Origin: Sipunculus nudus
Taxonomy: Eukaryota > Annelida > Sipuncula > Golfingiida > Sipunculidae
Assembly: GCA_026874595.1 (NCBI GenBank)
Contig: CM049312.1
Location: 69,408,929 to 69,472,928, forward strand
Reading direction: 5' to 3'
Length of the DNA stretch: 64,000 bases
In this document: positions 1 through 11,712 of the stretch, piece after piece
How the letters are laid out: the number at the start of each line of letters is the position of its first letter
Position numbering within the stretch: the stretch's first letter is position 1
The notes under the pieces: model-generated
Told to the model about the DNA's origin: nothing
Database searches by the model: none
Seen by the model: the letters and a program-made list of their open reading frames with translations, nothing else
Program-made: the position numbers and the translations under genes

Positions 1-544
1 GAATTATATTGTATTATTTTATGGAGAATCAAGACATGTCTTCCTTTATAATACATTACACAATTTACGCTTCCTCCCCGATTATTATGCCGTTATGTGT
101 GTGTGTTATAAATATAAGGGTACTAATACAATATACATATTAGTATTGTGGCGATACATTATCTCACGATACCACGCGAATCACGATACTTAATTCACAC
201 CATGCGATACACAGTACGTAATATTATCCTATCTGTAAAATTTTGCCATGCGTTGCTTCCACACTTTATGAGTAATGAATAATGAAACAGCCCCCTCAAT
301 GTTCGATCGTGCAGCATTTAGCCATTCAGATGCCGATTTCATGTTTCCTGGCAATGATATTTCGCTTTACGCGCGCTGCTCCATCAAATTTTTGTCGCTA
401 TTTAGTTAATGACGCCATGTCATTCTGTAGTAATGGTCATATATTTTCGGATCGATACAAGAACATATTCCAATATCGATACGATAAGTGGCTTTGTACT
501 GGTGAATAGTTACAATACGACGCGTTTCATTCTGTTGAATTCAG
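1..544. other. No gene recognised; 5' flank or intron of TMEM179-like gene
   Basis: AT-rich sequence with no convincing exon. The first membrane-spanning exon expected for a TMEM179-family gene is not recognisable here, so this stretch is most simply intron, with the 5' exon lying outside the window. Short open frames in the 280-540 stretch have no family resemblance and run straight through the splice acceptor at 543-544. Confidence 0.4.
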
Positions 545-2814
545 AACCGCTTCTACGGAGGCTGCCTGCTGTACGGAAATATCGAGAGAAGAGGAGACTA
601 TTTCTATGTGATGTACGGACGGAGCAGCAACTGTTCAGTGGTTGCATACTCCCATCTGGCGGCGTCTCTTGTAACGACGCTACTCTTTATGGCCGTATTT
701 GCATTCGCTTTAAGGAGAAAAGATCAGTTCAGGTACTCTATTATTTGGCAAGAAAAAAGCTTTTCCCATCTTACATCTCACCGTTCACAGGTTTCTGTGT
801 TCAGCTTCCCATAATGTAATTAAATCGGTTTTGAAATATCTACTGATTTATACAAACAAACAACTTTATTCGTGTCCAGGACCGCCTGTAAAAAAATAAA
901 AAAAAGCAGAACAATCCATGGCCACACATTCTGCTCTTGTTTGATGTAAATTATTTATGTCATAAGGTAATATTGGCAACAACAAAAAAGACGTCGGATA
1001 TCAGTATAGGCCCCTTTAAGTTAATGATAGTCATATCGGCAGATATTTGATATTCCTTATTTACAGGCTGCTGGAGAACATACTCGTGCAGGTGGTTTCC
1101 CTGGTGGTTCACGTCGTCATCGTCGTTCTTGTACTTGTGACGAGTTGTATCCTCACTGTCGGATTCAACAATTTCTGCTCCTCAGTAGAGGCCAATGGGT
1201 TTGTCAGGTGATTATTCATATTGATTTTCGTGTGTCCTTGTGTGTGTCTATGTGTTTCCTTATCTGAAAATACATGTCTGCTTTTCTGTCTGTGTCTGTG
1301 TGTCTGTCTATGCACCTTGTAGTGACTGAGTCAGCAAAGGTTGTCTGTGACTGTATATGCGTCTGTATGCCCATGTGGCTCTTGGTGTGTCTGTGTGTCT
1401 CCGACTCTATTTGTGTTTCTGCCTGTGACTATGTATGTGTCCCTCGCTGTCTTTGTGTCTTTGTGAATATAATCTGTCCCTGGCTGTATTTGTGTCTTTG
1501 TGACCCTGTATGTGCTTCAGCTTTCTTATGTCTTTGGCTATATATTGGTGTATTCAGTAGACGGTAGACTGTATTCAAGTGTACATTACCTGATTATACG
1601 CTCTAATTTAGTTTTTGTTTAATACAGATGCGAGGATATAGAAAGCTCCAGATGGAGAATTGTTGACGGCTCCACTCTGTATCTGTGTTTTACGATGGCC
1701 ATGGCAAGTAAACATATACGGACAGACTTAACAATGTGATCTGAAAGAAACGTACGGCCATAGCATGATGAATAAGTACAGTAGAACGTCGTTTATTCGA
1801 ATAGCTCAGGGGACAGGGCTTGTGATCGGATAATCGATTCCTGACGATTTACCTTTATTGCGAACCTACCACTGAACAGAAGTTGTTTACAAGAGACTAA
1901 CAGACATAGATTAATGATGCTAGTCCAAAATAAATGTTGACAACAGCAGTATTCTTAGGTTTTCCATCAATTTAACCAATTTATTATGAAAATACATTGG
2001 AATTGTTCGCTAATTGACCCTTGAAAATCAGATTTTCTTGTTGTTTGATCAAGTTTGATCCATATTCGGGTTAGCATTTTGTTCGTAGGATTTTTCAATT
2101 CGCGAGGATCGCGAAAGTGAAATTATCTGCAAATAACCTTCATATAAGGCCATTCATACGATTACATCATTGGCATCTCAATACTACATTTTTGGCCTGC
2201 AACGTCAACGGTCGAAAAGCAACCTGTCGATATAAGAAATCATAACATATATTTCAAGTTAACATTTTATTCTAAGCCTGAATTAAAAAAACTGACGTCA
2301 TAAAAAATATCAGGTTTTGTATATTATCTGCCAATAATGAACAAGACTTCCTTCTCGTTCAACTTTCTCTCATCCCTAGAGCCTTGTAATGTTCAGACAC
2401 AGCGCACATTAGATAATTAATTGATACAGTTATGGGAATGGGTGGGCTTCTATGTATAGATAACGAAAATTAAATATTAATTCTTCGCGAAACGCTGAAA
2501 AAAAAGAAAATCGCAAAAATATAAACCGATAATATTATATAAGTATTTGATCCACAAGGAATGATTCTGACTTACATTATATTGTATTTTATCTTCAGAG
2601 TGCTAGCTGGAACTGTTTCCTGTGCTGGTTCTTACAGACTGTTACGGTGCCTCGTTCGGACCGTGCGTGGAGAAGAAACGTATTCCACACGATGACGTCA
2701 CATCGATCATATACGCAATGCTCATATAAACATTTGTGGGATGTCAACGTTTTCTGTACAATATCACGATCATCTCCTGTCACCCTCGATGTTAACGCAA
2801 TAATATTATATTAA
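545..2814 (+). CDS. TMEM179-like four-pass membrane protein (5' exon missing)
   Basis: Spliced plus-strand gene, partial at the 5' end. Exon 545-732 follows a TTCAG acceptor and encodes NRFYGGCLLYGNIE and then a membrane segment (VTTLLFMAVFAFAL). Exon 1067-1207 starts after TTTACAG and encodes a long hydrophobic helix ending TSCILTVGFNNFC. Exon 1628-1707 encodes CEDIESSRW and then TLYLCFTMAMA. A last exon near 2599-2814 encodes SASWNCFLCWFLQTV. The order of a CLL(F/Y) motif, TM2, TM3 ending in SVGF..(W/F)C, a Cys-Glu loop and TM4 with ASW..W matches the TMEM179 family, a poorly understood group of integral membrane proteins. Phases join cleanly (2, then 2) for the first two junctions. The last junction does not: the GTAAAC donor at 1708 joined to the AG at 2598 puts a TAG in frame. 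Either an exon is missing from this model, the donor differs, or the gene is decayed. The residues after about 2680 look non-coding. Confidence 0.65.
1220..1535. repeat. Imperfect GTCTGTGT low-complexity repeat
   Basis: Intronic GT/CT-rich stretch built from variants of TGTGTCTGT, TGTGTCTTTGTG and TGTCTATGTG. Its apparent open frames, Cys/Val/Ser-rich on plus and His/Thr/Arg-rich on minus, are products of the repeat and not genes. Confidence 0.7.
1779..1850. mobile_element. Solo terminus of the Tigger-like element family
   Basis: After a TA, the sequence begins CAGTAGAACGTCGTTTATTC and continues with a CAGGGGACAGG box. Both parts match the right terminus of the complete element at 5569-6522. 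No opposite end is visible in the next 3 kb, so this is a truncated copy. It lies in the last TMEM179-like intron. Confidence 0.55.
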
Positions 2815-3240
2815 AGACTGCTTTTTTTGCTTTTGTTCGCGAAGGGTTCAAATTCGCGATGTTTGCGAAAGGGAAATTATCGCGAAAATAAAAACTATGA
2901 GAATATGAATACTCTGCTATAGTGTAGTATAGCCTTATTGGCATCTCATTATGTCCCCGTTTAATATGCCTGGTAGCTTCAATATTAGTATATTTTTATG
3001 TTAGCGGTAAATCGAAGGTTTTATATTATAATTAGTATCTTTTGGTATATCTACCAATTTTGAAGAAAACTTTTCCACTTTCCACTCTTAGTTTTGTTAG
3101 ATTACGTGTACATATTTGGTAATTCATATAATAATGGTGAATGTAAAATATGCATGTTAATGTAAGGTCAGTTCGCGAAGATTAAACCCTCGCAAAACAC
3201 TAAAGAATTCGAAATTGGAAAATCTCTCCACACAAATATA
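2095..3240. repeat. Cluster of TTCGCGA-type dispersed repeats
   Basis: Several related pieces carry TTCGCGA/TCGCGAA boxes followed by AAAGTGAAATTAT-like tracts, at about 2097, 2485, 2838 and 3172. The same boxes recur at 51114-51165 and 61269-61325. They look like fragments of a nonautonomous element; I cannot assign a superfamily. The end of the TMEM179-like model overlaps this region. Confidence 0.5.
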
Positions 3241-4411
3241 AAGCCAACCTCAGTAGGCAGTCCGGGGCAAAGCTGATATGTTCCCCTTACTGGGTCAGAC
3301 GATTTTTCTTTTTGTACATCATTAATGATTAAAAAAAGCTAAATCATTTGTAAACTATTTTAATTGAGTGGTGATTGTGCTTGTTTAACTAAAGTGCATT
3401 ATAAACAAACATTATTTACATCATTAATATATGTATCAGCATTAACATCGGATTTAAATTTGGACCGCTGATCCAATTTCCGGCTTTTCCAGCGTCTTCT
3501 GACGATTAACTATGAATGGACATTATACAAGATCTGCGGCGATATAATGATTCATGTGCTAAAACCTGTGGCATGCCAACAGGGGCGGACTAAGGTGAAA
3601 AAACGGCCCTGGAATTCCGTGTAAAAGCGGCTAAAAATTACCACCAACAGCCCATTTGCATAGACATTGTGTCCACACCTCCGGCTCACTGGCATAGATA
3701 ATGTGTCCACAACACCAGTCCACCCTATTTAAGCACTCGGACTTGGGCACGAGGGCCTGGACTCGGACTTGTACTCGGACTCGGAGGTCAGAACTCGAGA
3801 AACCCATCTCGAGTCCAGTAGAAAAGAAAACACTTGCGACATACTACAAAAAAAAACTATGCTCATGGGAGAACTACAAACAAAATATATAAAAAAATGA
3901 GACTATCCATACCAAGTTATAGCTCTGCATCATGGACTAAACATAATTAAACAATCATGTAAAGGGCACTTGTAAACTAACACAACATTTGCATGGTAAT
4001 CTCTAATATCTTATCTTAATTTTTTAATAAAAAAGATTTGTATCGGACTCGGACTCGGACTTGGACTCAGAGTCCCAAATGACACGAAGAAGGTTGACTT
4101 TGACTGGACCTTAATTAGGACCCAGATTTAATCTTGGACTGCCAGTGGCCTGGATAATGTGGGCTCGACTGTTCGTGCTTTCTTTAAGAACATTAAATCT
4201 TTTTACTACAGTGAAATCTCGCCTGACGACCAAACCGTTTTAACGACCACTATGAGATTTATTTCATTTCATGCAAGTATATTACATACAAAAACAAAAC
4301 ACAAAATAACGTGTGTCTTCTTTAAAAGTGTCTTCTTGAAAATGCCTTTAAGAGTTCCATTCGTCCGTAAAGCTCATTAATGTGTGACTCTAGCCTTCCG
4401 TGAACATATAT
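3241..4411. repeat. Intergenic region with degenerate CGGACTC repeats
   Basis: No gene seen. Two patches (3735-3832 and 4036-4085) consist of diverged GGACTCGGACTTGGACTC units. They recur at 16222-16330 and, in opposite sense, at 24615-24760 and 24930-25035. A short direct repeat of a CATAGACATTGTGTCCACAC box occurs at about 3660 and 3692. Confidence 0.6.
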
Positions 4412-5115
4412 TCAGACTCGTGTAAACGGGACACATGGGACCTGGTCGTGTAAACGAGGCACATGGGACTTGGTCGTGTAAACAGGACACATGAGACTTG
4501 GTCGTGTAAACAGGGCACATGGGACTTGGTCGTGTAAACAAGGCACATGGGCTTGGTCGTGTAAACAGGGCACATGGGACTTGGTCGTGTAAACAGGGCA
4601 CATGGGCTTGGTCGTGTAAACAGGGCACATGGGACTTGGTCGTGTAAACAGGGCACATGGGACTTGGTCGTGTAAACGGGGCACATGGGCTTGGTCGTGT
4701 AAACAGGGCACATTGGACATGACCGTGTAAACGGGGCACATGGGACTTCTTCGAGTAAATGGGGTCCACTGGACTTGTTCGTTTAAACGGGCACTTGGGC
4801 TTGGTCGTGTAAACAGGGTACATAGGACATGACCGTGTAAACGGGGCACATGGGACTTCTTCGAGTAAATGGGGTACACTGGACTTGTTCGTTTAAACGG
4901 GCACTTGGGCTTGGTCGTGTAAACAGGGTACATAGGACATGGCCATGTAAACAGGACACATGAGACTTGGTCGTGTTCACGGGGTACATGAGACTTGGTC
5001 GTGTAAACGGGACACATGAGACTTGGTCGTGTAAACGGGGTACATGAGACTTGGTCGTGTAAACGGGGTACACGGGACTTGGTCGTGTTCACGGGGTACA
5101 TGGAACTTGGTTGGG
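4412..5115. repeat. Minisatellite, about 28-bp unit
   Basis: Roughly two dozen tandem copies of a unit of the form TTGGTCGTGTAAACAGGGCA followed by CATGGGAC, with 26-28 bp length variants. A higher-order block of about 112 bp, containing divergent units with GACCGTG, CTTCGAGTAAATGG and TTCGTTTAAACGGG variants, occurs twice in a row (about 4709-4820 and 4821-4930). The minus strand is open in more than one frame with a periodic CPVYTTKSHVP / CLHDQ / ALFTRPSP pattern. This follows from the unit lacking stops and is not evidence of a protein. Confidence 0.9.
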
Positions 5116-5568
5116 CTCACCTGGCAGCGTCCCACTGGAAGAACAACATACAGCCGTACGTTATTTGCTTAAGCGTCACGTGTTAAGTAGAGTGAGGTCG
5201 TACATAAACAAAACACGTGTTAAGGGAGTCACAGAAACATAAAATATAACACTCCATTATCTCCAAATGACATATTTATTATGTTATATATTTTACATGC
5301 AATATCATGATGTAACACATGGGCGCATTCTGTTTTTTTTTTTAGTTTTGAGTCGAGGACTTGCATGTTTACTGACTCCTGTCGACAACACAATTTATGT
5401 ATACTGTAAGAACAAAACAACCAATATTCATAATTTTATCGAATATAAATTTTTCAAACAGAAAACCTTCCACTTTAGTTGTTTTAGTGATTATACTACA
5501 ATGAATATCTACCTAACGGAATTCGTATTAGACACGCTTTGTCAGGTAGTATATGTAAAAAAGTAATA
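5116..5568. other. Intergenic, no gene seen
   Basis: AT-rich spacer between the minisatellite and the transposon. It holds two CACGTG boxes within 5175-5220 and a run of ten Ts at about 5333-5342; nothing else is supported. Confidence 0.5.
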
Positions 5569-6522
5569 CAGTAGAGCGCCGTTTTTCCAATTGCCGAATT
5601 TCAGAAAATTCGTTTTTCCGAAATTTAAAATCTGGAACCAAAATTTACTCGGACTAACGAAATATTTTTCCAGCACGTAAATACCTCAAATGATTTGTTT
5701 TGTAATTATTAGTCACAACGGCAGCAGTCATGTGTTTAAGCCCAGTGGTGACCTTAATTTATTAGTTCTTGGCCGATGTTGTCGCCGGGCAAAGGTGTGA
5801 AAACTACAGCTAGTCCCGCAAAGCTAGGCTCCCAAGCTATACCCCCAAAAAGCGGGTGAGCTGTTTATCCAAGAGTACTTGTGTTTTATCAACCATACAT
5901 CGTTTTGGTCAAACAAGCAGAGTTGGTCGGCTTGGTCTAGGATGCTAGTCCAAATGACCAAGCAATTGAATTGAATGCATGAACATTGGTGAGATATCAT
6001 TCATGCATCGCTTGTGCTCGAGCAGGTTTACGTGCGAGGCCAAAGCATGCGGACCTAGCCAAATTAGCAGTTCATTCCGCAGAGGAATTGTGTCATTTGC
6101 CCAAATTCGCTGTTATTCAGCTTATTCAACATTTCACGTTTACTGTCAAGAAAAAAAAAATAACTCAAACACGATCGTCTTGCTGTCACTTGCAAAAGAT
6201 ATGAAATCAAAGAAGTGAAAACGGATGGCTTTATGCTTTGACGACAGGCTGAAATCCTTGATACCACCGGTTGAAAAAATGGCACGCACGCATCGGTTAG
6301 ACTAATCTTTATCAATCAAGGATTGCAATAAATACAATATTTTTATATGTCATTCACGTAGGCGGAAAAGAAAAACAGTTTTCCCTTAGTAAAATGGCGT
6401 TTCACTAATCATTAGCTGTCGGACAAACTTGCCGCTTGACCACTGACCGATTTTCCGAAAATTCGATTTTTCCGAAAGAAAATCCTGTCCCCTGACGTTT
6501 TCGGAAAAACGGCGCTCAACTG
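5569..6522. mobile_element. Nonautonomous pogo/Tigger-like DNA transposon
   Basis: The two ends are inverted copies: the left begins CAGTAGAGCGCCGTTTTTCC next to TA, and the right, read on the minus strand, begins CAGTTGAGCGCCGTTTTTCC. Further similarity extends inward through TTTTCCGAAA boxes. CAG-initial termini and a TA target fit the pogo/Tigger branch of Tc1/mariner. The 0.95-kb interior has no recognisable DDE transposase, so this is a MITE-like derivative. The right-hand TA is offset by two bases from a clean duplication. Confidence 0.7.
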
Positions 6523-8301
6523 TGTATATGTAAATCAAAACCTGCTTCTTAGTTCTAAGCTGGTTGGCTTCTGACAAAGAAACACTGAAATCAATATGGA
6601 TGTACCATTTTTGATTGACTTCTTGAAATGAAGCGTTCATGTCTACATTAACGGAATCAAAATTGTAAAATTTAACTTGTTGGAATAAACGATGCGCACT
6701 GACATCGGTATACTGTCACCTGTGGGTAAAATAAATGCAGAAAGAGTAAAGTTACCCTACGTAGTAAGCCTCCAGTTGTGATTTACAAGCACTCTATATA
6801 CAATGATGGTGTGCATGAGAGAACATATATTTTTAAATAAATCATATAATTAGCTTATGAAAAAGCAAACATGGGTCTTTACCTTGGTGTGTAAACCATT
6901 TAAAAAAATTTAAACAAGAAAATGTGCAGGTAGCCCCAAGGCCCGCTTTGGCGCAATTATTTTGGCTGAACTTTCTGATTAAGGCACCAGATGGCACTAT
7001 TTAGGGACCAGGCAGTTAATCTCCGGCTTAAATATCCATAATGAATGTGCCTGAAAACTATCAGCCAATCAGAAGAAGAACTAAGAAAACTATGAAGGAC
7101 CCTATGCAAAGTGTAATTCTAGTTTAAACTTGCTCTCATCGCTTCTAAAATGTGCACTTTATGTTTCATCATCTTATTACGTTCTTTTCTCAGCACTTTA
7201 CCTAAAGACCTACTACCTATATTTTAATCTCCGTTTGTTTTGGCCTGGTTTTCTTGGTCGCTACACGAAAGGGGACCACTGTATGTTTGTCCAATCAGAT
7301 GAGACCCGGCACTGACAGTAACATCCTCTACGATTGGCTGAAACAACTGATGCGACAAGGAATCTACATTATTACTGATACGTGTTCATTAGTGGTCCAG
7401 AGAACCAACGGTTTTTGCCAATTAATAACAGCCAATGATGCCACAAACGGTTGCAGTTGTGAAACATACCATAAAATGCCATCAAGCGGCGCCTAAAACG
7501 CAGCCATTTGCGCAGCCATTCATGCTGTCTGTCGAGTGTTTGTAAACTGGCATTGCTTGGCTGCTAGTTACATCATACGCACGATGTTTTTCAGCAGACA
7601 CCGACCCGCCACCAGGTGTCTAAGTCCATCATAACCGGTCATCCCAGGCAGTGGTGAAATCAGTAGCTTCTTAAGAAGCGCAAGATCTCCGCTGTCTCGA
7701 AAGCGTACATCTTATATGAGCAAGAAAACAAGAAAGGTTTAGTAGTTAAGGGTGTGATATAAAGATTGTTTGCGAAAGTTGTCAAAAGAAGGAAAATTAA
7801 TAATATCAGTCAGGACACCTACATAAAGCATGCTGTGCTCTCCATTCATGGTGATACTGCGTCTCGAGTAAATCCTGTTTTTGAGCCACAGTAAATATTA
7901 TGTGCCCTAGCAGCTCATTAATCACAAAAACGCATGCATTTATCGGCTGCTAATGGAAGCGCCTGGTAACCCTCAAACTTTGCCAGCGAAAAACAACCAT
8001 ATTTACATAGAAATAATCGATATGTTGGATTATTGTAATCATACGATCAGACATTGTATCATTAAATTATCTTATGACAGATGCCCAGTTAGCTTTTTTC
8101 TCAGTGTTTAGATCACATATATGAGTAACATTTGATAATTAAATATAACGAATTTGACATTTAATTAACAAATAACTGATCCCAAGTCACCTTTGTGTGC
8201 TATACAATCAATTTAAGAGAAAAACATTATATTCACCAGAACATTATCCCCAAAATAATAAGACAACTGTTGATACTGTACAACAGAAGAAAATTGCAAT
8301 T
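6523..8301. other. Intergenic between MITE and P450 A 3' end
   Basis: AT-rich sequence without a gene I can support. This is the 3' flank of the minus-strand P450 A gene. The short open frames between 7130 and 7500 show no family features. Confidence 0.5.
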
Positions 8302-8520
8302 TTATCTCTTCATTATTTTACAATAAAATGGCTTGGGGGTCACGGCAATAGTGACGTTAAAATCACGTGGATCGTGTGAAGGTAGACCCGCTACCGTTTC
8401 TGGTAGAAACGAGAACTTCTGCCACAAGGTGGCGATGAACAAGAAAACTCTTTTTCTGGCAAATGTCTCCCCAACGCAGGATCTTTGACCTGCTCCAAAA
8501 GGTATCAACCTGTTGAAGGC

Positions 8521-8602
<82 letters not shown>

Positions 8603-10366
8603 GCTGGTTCATTCTATACGGAAATGTCTTTGAGATAACGCGTGATAAGCCAACGAAACGGTCAAGAACCTTAACTGAAGCGCCTAAGCAATGACTCTTC
8701 AACTGTCAGTCTTTTGCCATATTTCTTTTTAAAGTCACAAAAATTGTTGCTTCTATTTCTGTCCCGATGTTCTTTTTTCTGTACTATGATCATTTTCGAT
8801 TTTTTTTATTATCCTCTGTTTGTCTATCTGATGTAGTATAATAGTATATAGATAACATTATCTCTAAATGCTGTTTCCCCTATGACAGTCAAATAGTTAT
8901 TTTTGCTCTAGAATAAAAGTCACAAAGCAGTCTTCTTCAAGACTGAAACGTTTGGTTCAGTTTCATATTTCCATTATATGTTGCTGCCAATGGATGGACA
9001 ATCCGAGAACTTCTGTATTTTATGACAAGTTGCACACTTGATATGTCTGTCTTAATGCTCTGAATTTTGTTAGATAAAATCTGTGTTGTACGTCGAATAA
9101 AACAAATTATTTCATCGTTGATATGGTAATGTATGTTTTCCGGGGTTTGAATCCCTCTCCTTTGTGCGTCAGTAATGTTTCAATATTTCTAAAATTGACA
9201 GCAAGTTTAGAGGAGAATATGCCTTCTATTTAACATAGTGTTATAACCATTAGAGATAATAACGACAGAATTTCACATTTATTGTATATCCTCATTCTCT
9301 CTGATCATGAACAAATTAGTTAAAGGATACCAATATAAAACGACAAAGTAACAACGCGCTTCTTGCATATTTCCTACAATTATTTGTCATATCTTTTGTA
9401 AATATGTGTAAGAAATCCCGAGTTTCCATTTTATATTAACACCTTGAATGAAAGAAAATAGACAATTATAATTTTATACAATTTATATTGATAAATTACT
9501 TAATTTAGTAAGGAACGTATTTCAAATGCATATCACATTTGCCCTGTTTGTATTCACCTCGGATCGTTTTGCCTTATGTCTGTACTATGTCCGTCATATT
9601 GTTTTCCTTTACGCGATTTTCAAAAATAAGGTCTAATATGCACTGTCGTTAAATATAAGATCAAACCGTGTTATTTCAATGATATAGTTCATTTGAATCC
9701 AGCAGCGGATGTCATATGTGTCAACACAACTTTTTAGTATGATTATGCTGTAAACTCCTTAAGGGAGTTTCATTGACACTGAATTTAACGATACGCTTAG
9801 ACCTTAGAAATTTGAAAGTAATATAAACCAGAAAAGCATTCAGAGAGCCAAGACCTCAGCCAAGGCAGCTGTTTACTCAATATGGCATGGTCAGAAATAC
9901 AGTACATTTCCTTAAAAGAATTCCTGGATCCAGAACGTGATCCGGACCACTCAAAAAATTGTATCAATTGTTCCCTGTATCATTGCCCTGCCATCCAAAA
10001 AATTTCATCCAACCCCATTAATAACCTTCGGAGTAATGTTGCTCAAAGACAGACAGACTAAGAGATAAACAAAAAAAACGCGGTCGAACACATAACCTCC
10101 TTGACGGAGGTAACACGCACAATAAACATTACAGCAGGAATGAAGGATTTGAGCGACTCGAGTTATAAATGCTGTCTGTATAGTTTACATTTAGGAAGAT
10201 AAAGATAATTGGGGAGACGAGAAGACGCTGCATGCCACTTACCTGGCACATGTTGGGTGATTAGGCGGTAATAACACTCCTTTTTCATCCAGAAAACGCT
10301 CGGGACGAAACTCCCACGGGTCCTTCCACTCCTTGTTGTGATGGGCTTCCCAGATGTTCATTAAAA

Positions 10367-10415
<49 letters not shown>

Positions 10416-11664
10416 TTGTTATTATATATGAACAGTTTTCATTACTGTAGTGCCAAATGAAAGTGAAAGAAATGTGTTTAAAATTATTGATAAACACAAG
10501 TATTCGGGTATAACACTTTCCATTAAAACCATTAAGACATCATCATTATTAGCTGCCAAATTTGCGGGTATACCCTTTGAATGCTGTCTGATCGTATATC
10601 TTTAGTATCGTCTGCTTTGCATTGTGGGAAAGACAATCTCTTTTACTCCGAAGTTTGACTTGCATTCCGTGATGACGTTGACCTATTATTCATCTGTAGC
10701 TTGTTGCACTTGTGGTTATACCGGAATCGTTAAAATCATATTTGATGCTGAAGTTGGACTTGATCCAAATTCGTCCTTACTGTAGTTAATATTTGATTTG
10801 TGTGATCTTATTCACTGAATTTACACTGGGTGATATGCGTGCTTGTAATGTTGTAATGTTTATTGTGCGTTTCTTCTGAACGTCAGGCCTTGAATAATAC
10901 GTACTTTAAACTACTTGTCCTTTCATCACCAAATTATGCAATCATCAGAAACGCCCATGTTTCAATTAAAAATAAAGATAACACGCACGGATTCCTGTAC
11001 AAAAGTTGTTTCCCTCATCACGATTCAGATCTAACACAAACCTAATTTTTGCCTATATTTGAATTTTCCTAGTGCTTATGGTTCGACGTTGGAGATTTCA
11101 TTGAATTTATATAGAACTGTTGGTGTGAATTGTTTAACAAACAGTGAAGAAGGTGAGAGGAGAATTCAAAGGCTAAAAAACAAACAAACAAACAAACAAA
11201 CAAAACAAACAAATGACAGAGGTTCAAACAGAGGGAAAACATGGATCAACGTATAACTTCAGAAACGATTTTCAAATATTTTTTTTTTACAAAACGACCG
11301 GTCTTACCACGGTACCCTTCTTAATGTCGTACCCGCCAAGTGTTGTATCCCGAGCTGCACACCGGGGGGCCAAGGTTGCGACACTCACATATCTTAGAAT
11401 CTCAAGTAACGTAGCATTCAAGAAGTGCATTTCTTGTCTGTGCTTAAGAGTTGGCATGATATGATGACCAATGACCCGGTCAATTTCATCTTGGAGTTTC
11501 TTCTGAACGTCAGGCCGATGCAGGCATATGAGGATCAAAGACGAAACAGAAGAAAACGTGGTGTTCACTCCTGTTAAAACAATGTAGTATACTAAAGCAC
11601 CGTGTAAACGTTTTCTCGTTTTATATCCAATTTTCCTGTGAATTGTTAATACACACTTATACCC

Positions 11665-11712
<48 letters not shown>

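Noticed and set aside
4377-5101. Long minus-strand frames rich in CPVYTTKSHVP repeats
   Set aside because: They are translations of the 28-bp minisatellite; several frames are open at once with the same periodicity.
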